Shown in pieces: positions 21,901 to 32,353 of a stretch of 64,000 nucleotides of DNA. Source of the DNA: Haliangium sp963772315 (GTDB lineage Bacteria > Myxococcota_A > Polyangia > Haliangiales > Haliangiaceae). The notes beneath the pieces are model-generated. The model saw only the letters and a list, made by a program, of their open reading frames with translations, was not told where the DNA came from and ran no database searches. Made by a program: the position numbers and the translations under genes. Every line of letters begins with the position of its first letter. Position 1 is the stretch's first letter. Location: assembly GCA_963772315.1 (NCBI GenBank), contig CAVYWJ010000004.1, forward strand, positions 5,084,001 through 5,148,000, written 5' to 3'.

Positions 21901-23742
21901 GCAGCTCGCCCAGTCGGTGCGCGCGGCCAGCGGATGCGGCGCGGCCAGCGGCCGGGTCCGGCGCACGGCGCGCTCCAGCGCGGGCACGCAGGCGACGGCG
22001 TCCTCGTGAACTACATCGCCGGCCACCCGGACGAGATCCGGCAGCGGCCGGCCGTCGTCGTCGAGCGCGCGCTCGAGCAGCGCGGCCAGGGGGGCGCCGC
22101 CCGGGCCGGGCACCATCATGGCGGCGTATGCCTCGTGCGAGGCTTCCAGGCGCACGGCCGTGCGCTCGCAGGCGCGCTGGTAGCGCGCGCGGGCAGCGTC
22201 CTCGTCACGCGTGGTCGCGCCCGTGTCGGTGTCCTCGCCCAGCACCGCGCTCAGGGTGTGAGCGAGCTGGGTGCAGAACGCCATGCGATCGTGCTGCACG
22301 TCGTGGACCACGGCCAGGGGCTCGGCCAGGCCGACCTCGGCCAGCCGGGTCGCCACCACGTCGAGCGCCGCGCGCTTCTGGCAGACCACGAGCACGGACT
22401 CGCCGCGATCGATGGCCTGGCCCACGAGATTGGTGATCAGCTGCGACTTGCCCGTGCCGGGCGGGCCGCGGACCACGAGCCCCTGCGGCGCGGGCTGCTC
22501 GTGCGCGGGCCGCCCCGGCTCCGGCGCCAGGGCGCGCAGCACGACCTCCTGGCTCGCATCCGAGGACAGCACGCGCACGGCCGTGCTCGCCGCGGGCGCT
22601 GTCTGCGGCGCGCGCAGCTCGGGCATGGGCGCGCGCACGGCAGGGCGTCCGGACGCCCTGCCGGACTCGTCGTCGGACTCGTCGCCGGACGCACCGTCGA
22701 GATCCACGGCCAGGAGATCCGCGGCCGGCCCGCGCTCGAGCAGCGCGAGCTGCTCGGCCAGCGCGTGGTAGTCGCCGAGCACGCTGCTCGACGACTGCGG
22801 AAAGCGGCCCAGCACCAGGTGATGCGCGAGCTCGACAGAGCCCTCGGGCACCGCGTCCCAGTGCTCGCGCAGCCGCGGCGGCAGCGGCTCGAGCCTGGGC
22901 ATGGACAGCGCCGGCCCGGGCGCCGTGACAGCGTCGCCAGCAGCCTCGCGGCCCGCTTCCGGGGCCACGTCGGCAGCAGCCTCGCGGCCTGCCGCCGGGG
23001 CCACGTCGCCAGCAACCTCGCGGCCTGCTTCCGGGGCCACGTCGCCAGCAGCCTCGCGGCCTGCTTCCGGGGCCACGTCGCCAGCAGCCTCGCGCCCCGC
23101 TTCCGGGGCCACGTCGCGCAGCAGCCCGGCCTGGCTCAGCCAGGTGCGGATGGCCGTCCAGGTCGCGATATCGGGCTGGAGCTGCTGATCCTCGTCGAGC
23201 GCGTACAGCGCGTCGAGATCGAGCCGCGTCCCGGTGAGGCGAAACAAGGTCTGCACCAGCACCTCGTTGACGTCCGGGCGGCCGGTCAGGGTCAAGCGCC
23301 AGACCAGCTTGCCGGTGCGCGAGCGCGCCAGCGACGCCGGATAGAGCAGGAGCGGCGCGCGCAGCCAGGTGCCCTCCAGCCGGGCCTCGATGAATGGCCA
23401 GCCCAGCACCAGCTCGTCCTCGCCCACGTCCATCCACGTGCGATGCGCGGCGTGGGCCAGGAGGCGCAGATCCTCGGCCGCGCGCTTCTCGTCGTCGGTG
23501 CCGCCGCGCACGGGCAGCAGGTCGATAGTGTCCCTGGGTGCGTCCTTGGCCGCGTCCTTGGCAGCCGTGTCGTCGGCGCGGCCCATGGCCGCGAGCACCT
23601 TGCCCAGGGCCTTGCGGTCGATGGTCGCGAGCCGCGCCAGATCGAACGCGCCCGAGCGCGTGGTCTTGGCGAGGCGGAGCGAGCGGCTGCGCAGGTTGGC
23701 CACGAGCAGCCGCTTGCGCAGGCTCTCGAGGCGTTCGGGCAA
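18949..23742 (-). CDS. DUF4011-type superfamily 1 helicase with C-terminal restriction-endonuclease-like domain
   Basis: A 1597-aa protein. The N-terminus (LESLRKRLLVANLRSRSLRL) fits DUF4011. The SF1 helicase core has Walker A GPPGTGKSQL near residue 425-435, the DEAS box VILDEASQCPVESALP near 1145, GDEKQMPPS, YHYRSRHEELIAFSN and VQGDERDIIVFSMGYGP with NVAITRAR. A Gly/Pro/Gln linker (about 1465-1495) leads to a Vsr/MTES_1575-like nuclease domain with RLDLAV, DLGVDC and QRDVTEPAFWRRAGWRIVRV; the usual ECDG is DCTR, so activity is uncertain. Similar helicase-nuclease fusions occur in defence islands. Start is TTG at 23742; no ATG/GTG lies between it and an upstream in-frame stop. The NTF2-like gene ends 25 bp upstream. 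Confidence 0.85.
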   Translation of the reverse strand: MPERLESLRKRLLVANLRSRSLRLAKTTRSGAFDLARLATIDRKALGKVLAAMGRADDTAAKDAAKDAPRDTIDLLPVRGGTDDEKRAAEDLRLLAHAAHRTWMDVGEDELVLGWPFIEARLEGTWLRAPLLLYPASLARSRTGKLVWRLTLTGRPDVNEVLVQTLFRLTGTRLDLDALYALDEDQQLQPDIATWTAIRTWLSQAGLLRDVAPEAGREAAGDVAPEAGREAAGDVAPEAGREVAGDVAPAAGREAAADVAPEAGREAAGDAVTAPGPALSMPRLEPLPPRLREHWDAVPEGSVELAHHLVLGRFPQSSSSVLGDYHALAEQLALLERGPAADLLAVDLDGASGDESDDESGRASGRPAVRAPMPELRAPQTAPAASTAVRVLSSDASQEVVLRALAPEPGRPAHEQPAPQGLVVRGPPGTGKSQLITNLVGQAIDRGESVLVVCQKRAALDVVATRLAEVGLAEPLAVVHDVQHDRMAFCTQLAHTLSAVLGEDTDTGATTRDEDAARARYQRACERTAVRLEASHEAYAAMMVPGPGGAPLAALLERALDDDGRPLPDLVRVAGDVVHEDAVACVPALERAVRRTRPLAAPHPLAARTDWASCAAAELGRVRGHLETWRAELLACAGAAGTPGDVPGDVPDHASMTPEQAHAHRALWAECAQLLDLFSEGEREHRKRFGVLWTFTDAGQEDSGFARLVTRLRQAQRELGDVPPGLYATSGATLAAWQSQLSELSDFEGRWWRGLVPRFWRLRRRRAEVRVIIGTGADVPRTALIKAARSSAAELAGLCHMTLRWHELVREVSEILDRYPFYHFGCQGQRADLDLAVEELDAIWSRIEQVHRLREVLGAEHPVYADLPDFDAPSQGRAAGSTALPPFLAAALADRTRARRFAQAGKTRALLAAYFERDWLSALLDGASRGTPDPAPIDAVLAVWDQASAAAALDVELAGLPVFGRAFLRGYRSTFGATAQAGADLLGVDGGLGRGVDGGLGLGFGAAHGPERLEEDLVLALERAWRRQARGTRALHEVETALVEEAQRAGLAAAHAELVASTGPAVHARYRGALRAAAADPVRGRDLRKLLGEVRKRRHRRSIRQIVEAFWSQSLRQLRPVWLCSPESVAALFPLAAGMFDLVILDEASQCPVESALPALVRGRRVLVAGDEKQMPPSHFFASRDEEDEDDEDPGALLAAESILGVASVAYPGLMLRYHYRSRHEELIAFSNHAFYDGRLVTAPPAVRTRAAHEGLHFERVDGQWRDQVNEEEARAVVARVVDLLGQQLPEGRPSVGVVTFNQKQRERIEALLDAAAADDERVRAILGDEWERPATEALFVKNLENVQGDERDIIVFSMGYGPATPGGRVAARFGPVGQAGGENRLNVAITRARTGVYVLASFTPDMLDVAGTQHLGPKLLRLYLDYVYDIAVKGGTQGGRLLAEALALTGPEPGPGAGQARGHSSGQAADHSPGQAPGQAPGKTVDPTRVGLRVREELATALERAGLVVARDLGIGPHRLDLAVRRRAASGDEPGDRWDLGVDCTRFLATADPVQRDVTEPAFWRRAGWRIVRVSPALWLERQDAVVQAILELAAG
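22925..23119. repeat. In-frame 36-bp minisatellite inside the helicase gene
   Basis: Five near-identical 36-bp units encode the 12-residue repeat DVAPEAGREAAG (variants EVAG, APAAG, AAAD) on the minus strand around residues 210-275, separating the N-terminal domain from the helicase core. The period is a multiple of three, so copy number can change without breaking the frame. Shorter duplications also occur at 20745-20790 (VDGGLGRG units) and 19290-19330 (APGQ units). Confidence 0.8.
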
Positions 23743-23767
23743 GGAGCTGCACGGCCGCGCCTACCGC

Positions 23768-24241
23768 TCAGAGCCCATGCTGGCGAATGTAGGCGTCGAG
23801 ACCGGCGGCGGCCTGCTTGCGGACCGCGCCCTGGACCGGCGGCAGCCAGCCGAGCAGCAAGCCCTTGGGGCCGAGGGCCATGCGCGACCAGCGATACAGG
23901 GGGAACTCATCGCGATGGCGGATGATCTTGCCGTCGGCGAACTCGAACGAGGCCCGGATGTGGTTCTCGACCCGCCGTCCGGTGGCCGAGAACGTGTAGG
24001 TCGCCACCCAGCGCGCGCGGCCGCGGGCGTCGTCGGCAGCCACGTCGTCGAAGTGGAGTTGCAGGTCCTTGCCGCGGGCGCACAGCATCCGCCACATGGC
24101 CCCGGCGCGCGGGCCGCGCAGATCCGGGAACACCGGGTCGGAGAAGTGCACGTCCGGGTGGTAGCAGGCGATCATGCCCGCGGCGTCGCGACGCGCGAAG
24201 GCGGTGTAGAAGGAGACGATGAGCTCGGCGTTGGCATGCAT
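23768..24241 (-). CDS. NTF2-like / SnoaL-like domain protein
   Basis: A 157-aa protein of the cone-shaped NTF2-like fold: ELIVSFYTAFARRDAAGMIACYHPDVHFSDPVFPDLRG at the start, WVATYTFSATGRRVENHIRASFEFADGKIIRHRDEFPLYRW in the middle. HPDVxFxDP and the last DGKIxRHRD strand are family hallmarks. Members act as isomerases, hydrolases or ligand-binding proteins, so the function is open. ATG at 24241 is chosen because the fold starts there. It lies directly upstream of the helicase gene on the same strand; the 42-bp repeat array is in front of it. Confidence 0.75.
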   Translation of the reverse strand: MHANAELIVSFYTAFARRDAAGMIACYHPDVHFSDPVFPDLRGPRAGAMWRMLCARGKDLQLHFDDVAADDARGRARWVATYTFSATGRRVENHIRASFEFADGKIIRHRDEFPLYRWSRMALGPKGLLLGWLPPVQGAVRKQAAAGLDAYIRQHGL

Positions 24242-24304
24242 GAGGGGCTCCACAGCGGCGATGCGTGCGCATCCTAGCAGACCTGGCCGGGCCTCCAAGC
24301 GCTC

Positions 24305-24645
24305 GCGCATGTCCTACAGCCACGCCCGACGCCCGCTCCGCGTTCTCGCGCATGTCCTACAACCAGCCCGCGGGCACCCTTCACGTCTCGCGCGTGTCCT
24401 ACAACCAGCCCGCGGGCACCCTTCACGTCTCGCGCATGTCCTACAACCAGCCCGCGGGCACCCTGCGCGTTTTCGCGCATGTCCTGCAACCAGCCCGCGG
24501 GCACCTTCGCGTTTTCGCGCATGTTCTTCGGGCACCCCTGACCTCGGCCTCGCGTTCTCGCGCATATCCACGGGCAGGTCTGACCTCTGTTTCACGCTCT
24601 CGCGCATGTCCCACGGCAGGTCCGAGGGCTGTCCCGCGCGCTCGC
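24305..24645. repeat. Eight-unit tandem array, ~42.4-bp period, conserved core
   Basis: The core GCGCATGTCC (plus strand) starts at 24305, 24348, 24390, 24432, 24475, 24517, 24560 and 24602, with steps of 43, 42, 42, 43, 42, 43, 42, and a decayed ninth near 24645. Units 2-5 share TACAACCAGCCCGCGGGCACC; outer units diverge outside the core. There is no unique-spacer pattern, so it is not CRISPR. It occupies most of the 462-bp gap between the minus-strand genes at 24704 and 24241 and is therefore in front of the NTF2-like and helicase genes. Apart from the array this gap shows no gene. Confidence 0.85.
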
Positions 24646-24703
24646 GGCGCACGGCGGGATACCCTGAGACCTGTCCCGCGCCTCCGCCAGCATACCCGGG
24701 CGG

Positions 24704-25261
24704 CTACAGGAGCGCCCCCAGCGACTTGGTGTGAAGGAGCCGCTGCTCCTCTGCCTGCAAGGCCGCGAGCTTGCGCTCGACCAGGCCGAGCAGCTCCTCG
24801 GGATAGGGCTCGCGGGCGGGGCCCTGGCTGGTGCCGTCACCGGCGGCCGAGGCCCGGTGCACGGCCACGTGCTTGACGTAGCGCAGCAGCTCGGCGAGCA
24901 GGAGCTGGTCGTCGATCAGGTAGGCATGCTTCTCGATCAGCGCCACGGTGTCGGTCTGACCAGGCACGACGCCGGGGCGCGCCAGGTGCTTGCGGGTGGC
25001 CTCCTGCTGCTGCAGGCGCATGTAGAGCGGCCAGTAGAGCAAGGAGAGCTGCTTGTGGACGAGGTCGAGCGCGCGGTCGCGGTGGGTGGCAGAGAACGCC
25101 TGCTTCAGGCTGGGCCGCTTGTCGAGCATGGCGCTGACCATGTCCTTCCCGGTGCGGAGGAGGTCGAAGCGCCGATCGAGCCAGAAGCCCACGCTCGCCA
25201 GCAGGGCGCCGATGAGGAGCTTGTCGACCACGCTGACGAGGAGCTCGTGCTGCACTGACAT
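24704..25261 (-). CDS. Hypothetical membrane-anchored protein
   Basis: 185 aa with a hydrophobic N-terminal helix (LLIGALLASVGFWL, about 15-28) followed by a mostly alpha-helical, charged region rich in Leu, Gln and Glu. LVERKLAALQAEEQRLL near the C-terminus is coiled-coil-like. No family recognised. Strong third-position G/C and a clean ATG at 25261 support it. It is 28 bp downstream of the PBP gene on the same strand, suggesting co-transcription. Confidence 0.65.
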   Translation of the reverse strand: MSVQHELLVSVVDKLLIGALLASVGFWLDRRFDLLRTGKDMVSAMLDKRPSLKQAFSATHRDRALDLVHKQLSLLYWPLYMRLQQQEATRKHLARPGVVPGQTDTVALIEKHAYLIDDQLLLAELLRYVKHVAVHRASAAGDGTSQGPAREPYPEELLGLVERKLAALQAEEQRLLHTKSLGALL

Positions 25262-25289
25262 CCTGCAAGGATACCAGGACCGCGCCGCA

Positions 25290-27572
<2,283 letters not shown>

Positions 27573-27645
27573 GACGGAGGTTCCATGGTAGCGCGCCCGC
27601 GCCGGTCATAGGGCACTGGGGACGCAGGCGACGCGCGCACCGCGC

Positions 27646-28746
27646 TCAGAGGGCGAAGAGCGGCATCTGCCGGGGCGGTCCCAGGGCGCGCACCGTGCGA
27701 CCCGCCGAGGTCGCCGAGCGGGCCAGATCCTCGGCGTGGTGCGAGGTGGCGAACACGGTCTGGGCGCCGGATTGCTCGATGTACGCCAGGATCTCGTCGC
27801 AGTCGGCCTGGTTGCTCCAGGCAAAGGTCGCATCGACGGCCAGCGCCGACACCAGCGCGGGCTCCATGGCTTGCCCCGAGACCAGCGCCACGCGGCTCGG
27901 CCCAGAGAGCGTTCCCAGCGCCTGGCGCTGCTCCGCGGGCCAGAGCAGCACCTTGCCCGCGGGCGGCCTCCCCGACCAGCGACGCACCGCGGGCAGCGTC
28001 GGGTCGAGACGGCGCAGCCTGCGCGCGGCTTCGTGGATCGACCAGTGGGCCGCGAACCCGAGCTGGGTTTCGTCGGACAGTCGGCCCATGACATCGAGCC
28101 CCTTGCTCGGCGACGATACCAGCAGCACTGCCACACCGCCGGCCGCGGTGACCTCGAGCGCGAACGCACGCGCGCCGGCCACCTCGCGCTCGACGGGCGG
28201 GAAGGCGTAGCGGGGATGACCGTAGGTCGCGTCGATGATCAGCACGTCGCACGGCCTGACCTCGGCCGTGCCGCCGAGGCCGCCGCCGTGGGGGTTGACC
28301 GCGCCGGCGTAGAGGAACCGCTGGCCGGCCACATTCGTGAGCAGCGCAGCGCTGCCCAGGGCGTGGCCCGAGCGCAGGAGCTCGATGCGGATGCTGCCCA
28401 GGGTGAAAGGATGCGCGTACGGCACCGACAGGCGCGCGCTGCCGGCGCCGGCGTCGGGTCCGAGCAAGGCCAGCGTCGGGGCGGTGGCGATCAGCTGTCC
28501 GTGGCGTGAAGCGCCCGCGGCGTGCGCGCACGAGACGAAGCACACGTCGCGCGGCCTGCGCGCGTCGCACCAGATCGGCGTGCCACAGATGTGGATGCCG
28601 CTCTGCCATGCGACGGCCGGGATGGCAGCGGGCGCGGAGGCGGCTCTGCGCCGGTCCTGACCGGACGCGGCCCGGCGCCGGCCCTGACCCGACGCGGGCG
28701 ATGCGCCGGGGGGCTTGGCAGGCGGCCGGGTCCTGGACGCAGGCAT
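27646..28746 (-). CDS. MBL-fold exonuclease-like protein with degenerate metal ligands
   Basis: 366 aa. The order of segments (GIHICGTPIWCDARRPRDVCFVS, HALGSAALLTNVAGQRFLYAG, DVLIIDATYGHPRY, and a C-terminal ALGPPRQMPLFAL) matches the beta-CASP/DNA-ligase-associated exonuclease group of MBL proteins. The metal motif that normally reads SHAHADH is SCAHAAG, so several ligands are lost and nuclease activity is doubtful, although the GHALGS and DATYGHP blocks remain. The first ~45 residues are basic and low-complexity. ATG at 28746 is chosen because upstream sequence has no coding character. It may be a structural paralogue or have a different cofactor need. Confidence 0.65.
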   Translation of the reverse strand: MPASRTRPPAKPPGASPASGQGRRRAASGQDRRRAASAPAAIPAVAWQSGIHICGTPIWCDARRPRDVCFVSCAHAAGASRHGQLIATAPTLALLGPDAGAGSARLSVPYAHPFTLGSIRIELLRSGHALGSAALLTNVAGQRFLYAGAVNPHGGGLGGTAEVRPCDVLIIDATYGHPRYAFPPVEREVAGARAFALEVTAAGGVAVLLVSSPSKGLDVMGRLSDETQLGFAAHWSIHEAARRLRRLDPTLPAVRRWSGRPPAGKVLLWPAEQRQALGTLSGPSRVALVSGQAMEPALVSALAVDATFAWSNQADCDEILAYIEQSGAQTVFATSHHAEDLARSATSAGRTVRALGPPRQMPLFAL

Positions 28747-29442
28747 GAGCCACCGTGCCACGGACGCGCACCGTGAGCAATCTTCGTGCTGCTCCCGCTC
28801 GGCCCGAGCGCCTAAAGCGCCCTCGCCCGTGCCCGCGTGCTGCACGAAGGCCCGGGAGTGGCCGGCGCGAGCGTGGCCGAGCCAAAAAAAAGAAGCGCGA
28901 GTACTGGGCGCGATACGCTCAGGAAGAGTGCCTGTCTGGCTGCTCAGGAACCTCGCTGGGCGGAATACGCCCAGGCGCGGAGCAGCCGCGGAAGCGGTCC
29001 GGAAGCCGCTCTTGCGCGAGGACACGTTTCAGCGCAACAATGTTCCAGTCGCCTGATTGGATGATTTCCAGATTCCGAGTTGCACGGCACCGAATGCCTC
29101 TCTGGGAGACCGCTCGTGCTGTTCTCTTTACCGGCTCATCCCTGGCTCGGCGGGCCGACAGCTCGGCACCCGGGTCTGCGACCAGACGACGACCAGACGA
29201 CGACCAGACGACGACCAGACGACGACCAGACGATGACCAGACGACGAGGGGTCAACAAAGATGAAGGGAGACAAGGATGAGCGCAATCGAGCGAGCCCGA
29301 GCCACTGTATCGCGTGTCCTTTCCAACCCACGCTCTCCTGTCCAGGGGTGACGCCGTGAGCCATGCAATGAATCAACGCTCGGGTGACGACCACGCGGCC
29401 TTCGCACAACCCGCCCGAGCGATATCACGAGAGGAGGACTCG
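28747..29442. other. ~700-bp non-coding region between divergent genes
   Basis: No convincing gene is visible. It contains an AT-richer patch (about 29030-29140), the 11-bp repeat block at 29182-29247, and the upstream region of the gene starting at 29443. Open frames crossing it lack the third-position G/C bias of neighbouring genes. Confidence 0.55.
29182..29247. repeat. Six tandem copies of an 11-bp unit
   Basis: CCAGACGACGA is repeated six times in a row with one variant unit (CCAGACGATGA, fifth). It is a slippage-prone minisatellite located about 195 bp upstream of the next start codon. Confidence 0.9.
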
Positions 29443-29823
29443 ATGTCCCTCGAAGAGGAGGACTCGATGCCCCTGGTCTGGGTGGAGGCCGAGCATATCT
29501 TCGTTGCCCGCGGTTACATATATCGTGTCTTCGGCCGTGTCTCCGGCCCTGTCTCCGCGGCCGATCCCGATCAGGCCGGCATGCAGGAAGACAGCGAGAC
29601 CGTGCTCGAACAGCACCCCCCCGATAGCTTCACGGTGCTGTCGAGCCGATCGCCGGCTCAGATCGCCGCGAAGACGCCGGCCGGCTGGATGCGCATCGAG
29701 CCGGCCCAGGATCTCGACGTGGGCGCGCGCCTGGGCGAGACCCTGGTCGCACGCCGTCACGGCGGCAACGAGTACACGGTGGTGCATCCCACTGCGTACA
29801 TCCTCGAAGACCCGGCCCTGTGA
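29443..29823 (+). CDS. Hypothetical small protein with duplicated start signal
   Basis: 126 aa from ATG 29443 or 118 aa from ATG 29467. Both starts are preceded by the same GAGGAGGACTCG Shine-Dalgarno block, because a 15-bp stretch is duplicated in frame at 29432-29446 and 29456-29470. The body (MPLVWVEAEHIFVARGYIYRVFG onward, then GWMRIEPAQDLDVGARLGETLVARR) looks like a compact beta-rich domain. No family recognised. It lies about 200 bp before the FHA regulator on the same strand. Confidence 0.55.
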   Translation: MSLEEEDSMPLVWVEAEHIFVARGYIYRVFGRVSGPVSAADPDQAGMQEDSETVLEQHPPDSFTVLSSRSPAQIAAKTPAGWMRIEPAQDLDVGARLGETLVARRHGGNEYTVVHPTAYILEDPAL

Positions 29824-30025
29824 TCCGGGCTCTGGTCTCATGAGGCGCGGCGGCGGCACGTCGGTTTCCGTGCGCTCGACCTACCCTCGCGGTGTGACCT
29901 GTGCTCTGATGCGCCAAACAAAGGCACCACGGCCGGGGCCGCTCCCCAGGTTTCGGTCAGAGTGCCGGCGCTCCTCCATGTCCCGACGCAGACGAGACCG
30001 AAGTCACCCCGTATCCGACCTCGAC

Positions 30026-30610
30026 ATGGCCGACACGGCTCCCATCGATACCAGCAAGCTCGACCTGGCCCTGGGTACCCGTAACACGGCCACCCTCATC
30101 GATCGGCGCGGCCAGCCCTATGTGGACGCGCCGGTGACCGGGCTGCGGCTCCTTCCGCACGGTACTTCGTTTGATTTCGATACCTTCCGGATCGAGAACA
30201 CGCACAAGCGTATCCTGGTGATCGGTGCGGAGATCGGCTGCGATCTCGTCTTCGACGACGAGACCGTCTCGGGCCTGCACTGTCTGCTAGAGCGCCACGG
30301 CGATCGCATCTGGGTCCACGACTGCGACAGCAAGAACGGCACGCGCGTGAACGGTGTGTTCGTGCAGGTCGGCGAGCTGACGCCCGGCACCTCGCTGGGG
30401 GTGGGGCGGGTCAACCTGGTGGCGTACGGCAAGGGCGTGCCGCGCAACCGCGTGACTCTCCCGGCCGCGAACCTCGACGAGTTCCTGCACAGTGCCGTCG
30501 ATGCGCATGGCTCGCTGCGCGGGGCGGCCGAGGCGCTGGGGCTGCCCTACTCGACCCTGCGCGGCTGGCTGAAGAAGCGCTTCGGAGGTTCCCGCACGAC
30601 TCGCGGCTGA
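30026..30610 (+). CDS. FHA-domain protein with C-terminal Fis-type HTH
   Basis: 194 aa. An FHA domain spans about 60-125: IGAEIGCDLVFDDETVSGLHCLLE with S82 and H85, and DSKNGTRVNG with N104-G105, the phosphothreonine-binding loop. The usual Arg of the GR motif is replaced (GAE). The C-terminal 45 residues, LHSAVDAHGSLRGAAEALGLPYSTLRGWLKKR, are a Fis-type helix-turn-helix. This combination is a myxobacterial regulator type in which kinase-made phosphothreonine is read directly by a DNA-binding protein. A Ser/Thr kinase gene follows 48 bp later, an obvious partner. An upstream ATG at 29978 is possible. Confidence 0.85.
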   Translation: MADTAPIDTSKLDLALGTRNTATLIDRRGQPYVDAPVTGLRLLPHGTSFDFDTFRIENTHKRILVIGAEIGCDLVFDDETVSGLHCLLERHGDRIWVHDCDSKNGTRVNGVFVQVGELTPGTSLGVGRVNLVAYGKGVPRNRVTLPAANLDEFLHSAVDAHGSLRGAAEALGLPYSTLRGWLKKRFGGSRTTRG

Positions 30611-30658
30611 GAGCCGCGCGCCGGCCGTGCTCGCGCCGGCCGTGTCTACAGGGGTGTC

Positions 30659-32353
30659 GTGGGAAGACCTGGCGTCATGCATGTCCACGAGAAATACCGG
30701 CTCGGCCCGCGACTCGGCGTCGGAGGCATGGCCGACGTGTTTCGCGCCGAGTTGATGGGCGCCGAGGGTTTCTCCCGGCCCGTGGCCATCAAGCGCCTGC
30801 ATGCCGCGGTCTCGTCCGATCCCGCGTTCTGCGCCATGTTCGTGCGCGAGGCGCGGCTCCTGTCGGCGCTGCACCACACCAATATCGTCTCGGTGCTCGA
30901 CTTCGAGTGGGATGGCGATGGCCGGCTGTTCCTGGTGCTGGAGCTCATCGACGGCGTCAACCTGGCCGAGCTGGTGCGTCGCGGGCCGCTGCCCCTGGCG
31001 GTCGCCGAGCACGTCATGGGTGAGGTGCTGCGCGGCCTGGGACACGCGCACGCGCGCGGCATCCTCCATCGCGACGTCACGCCGCACAACGTGCTGCTCA
31101 GCTGGACCGGCGAGGTCAAGCTCAGTGATTTCGGCCTGGCCCAGGCCTCGTCATCGAGCCGGGTGAGCGACGGCGGCCTCATCCGCGGCAAGGTGCAGTA
31201 TCTCAGCCCGGAGCAGCTGCAGGGGCTGACCATCGACGCGCGCAGCGATCTGTTCTCGCTGGGCGTGATGTCGTATCAGCTCTTGACCGGTCGCTATCCG
31301 TTCATCGGACGCACGGATCAGGTGACCATGGCCGAGTCGATCGCGCGCATGCTGACCGCGACCATCGTGCCGCCGCACGACCTCCGGCCCGAGATTCCGC
31401 CCGCGCTGAGCGACGTGGTGATGCGGCTGCTGGAGCGCGAGCGCGAGCGCCGCTTCCTGAGCGCAGACATGGTGCTCGCGGACATGCCGGTGCCGGCGCG
31501 CGGCAGGGAGCGCTCGATCGACCTACTGGCCGAGCGCTTTCCCGGCGGCGTGGCCGATGGCGCGAGCACGGGCAAGGAGTCCAAGCCGGGCCCCGGCAAT
31601 GCGGGGCTGGCTGGCGCGGGAACAGGCATGGCGCGCGCCGCTGGTGACGCATCCGACCCCTGGCTCCGCCGCCACACGGCGTCGCTGCTCGGCTTGCAGG
31701 CGCGGCCCGGGCATCCCGGCAGGCACGAGCACGCACGGGCGAGCAGCCGGCGCTGGTGGCCTGGCCTGGCGCTCGGGATCCTGGCGTTGCCCCTGGCCTG
31801 GGTGCTCGCCCTGCAATGTTCACGCAGCACGCGCTGGGCTCCACTCGGCGAACCTCCGCCGCCCGCTGCCTCGACCGCGCCGTCGGCCACTGGCAACACG
31901 CCGGTCGCGACCGGCGCCACCGACATCGCCGCGCCAGAGAATCGGCTCGATGCCAGCCCTGCCGCGATCCTGGTCAGCCCGGGGATGCCCGGCGTGCTCG
32001 CGCAGCCCCGGCAGCCCCGGCCAGACGATGTCGGCACGGCCGCGGACCGATCGTCGTCCGGCCGCATGTCCAACCATGGCCGCGCTGGCCGGACGCTGCC
32101 GCGCCGCGACCCGCAGCGCATGCAAGCCGCGGCGGTCATGGCCGACACCAACCAAAGCACGGAGGCGAGCAAGCCCCGTCCGGCGTCATCCACGAGGCCA
32201 GCCACGAAGCCGGGCACGGAGGGCGCCACGGAGCCGGCCACGGACCTGGCTCGCCCGCCGGCAGAGCGGCGCTACGAGCGCGGATGGACCGAGCTCGCGC
32301 CCCAGCCGACGCTGACGGGCGAGGTCCCCATCCAGCGACGGGAGCTGCCATGA
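30659..32353 (+). CDS. Hanks-type Ser/Thr protein kinase, single-pass membrane protein
   Basis: 564 aa. Kinase domain 13-280: Gly loop LGVGGMADVF (19-28), VAIK45, catalytic HRDVTPHNVLL, DFG, and the activation segment with GKVQYLSPEQ replacing the common GTPxYMxPE. A linker of about 90 residues leads to one TM helix (WWPGLALGILALPLAWVLAL, about 362-381) and a Ser/Thr/Pro-rich external tail of about 180 residues without a known domain. GTG at 30659 is used; ATG at 30677 is an alternative. The stop overlaps the next gene by ATGA, indicating coupled translation. The FHA regulator upstream is a plausible substrate or reader. Confidence 0.9.
   Translation: MGRPGVMHVHEKYRLGPRLGVGGMADVFRAELMGAEGFSRPVAIKRLHAAVSSDPAFCAMFVREARLLSALHHTNIVSVLDFEWDGDGRLFLVLELIDGVNLAELVRRGPLPLAVAEHVMGEVLRGLGHAHARGILHRDVTPHNVLLSWTGEVKLSDFGLAQASSSSRVSDGGLIRGKVQYLSPEQLQGLTIDARSDLFSLGVMSYQLLTGRYPFIGRTDQVTMAESIARMLTATIVPPHDLRPEIPPALSDVVMRLLERERERRFLSADMVLADMPVPARGRERSIDLLAERFPGGVADGASTGKESKPGPGNAGLAGAGTGMARAAGDASDPWLRRHTASLLGLQARPGHPGRHEHARASSRRWWPGLALGILALPLAWVLALQCSRSTRWAPLGEPPPPAASTAPSATGNTPVATGATDIAAPENRLDASPAAILVSPGMPGVLAQPRQPRPDDVGTAADRSSSGRMSNHGRAGRTLPRRDPQRMQAAAVMADTNQSTEASKPRPASSTRPATKPGTEGATEPATDLARPPAERRYERGWTELAPQPTLTGEVPIQRRELP

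Noticed and set aside
21868..23925. Long plus-strand frame opposite the helicase gene
   Set aside because: Antisense shadow of the DUF4011 helicase; no motif, composition typical of reversed high-GC coding sequence.
24305..24645. CRISPR array
   Set aside because: The repeats are contiguous with shared filler among units 2-5, the conserved core is only ~10-17 bp, there are no unique spacers of constant length and no cas genes nearby.
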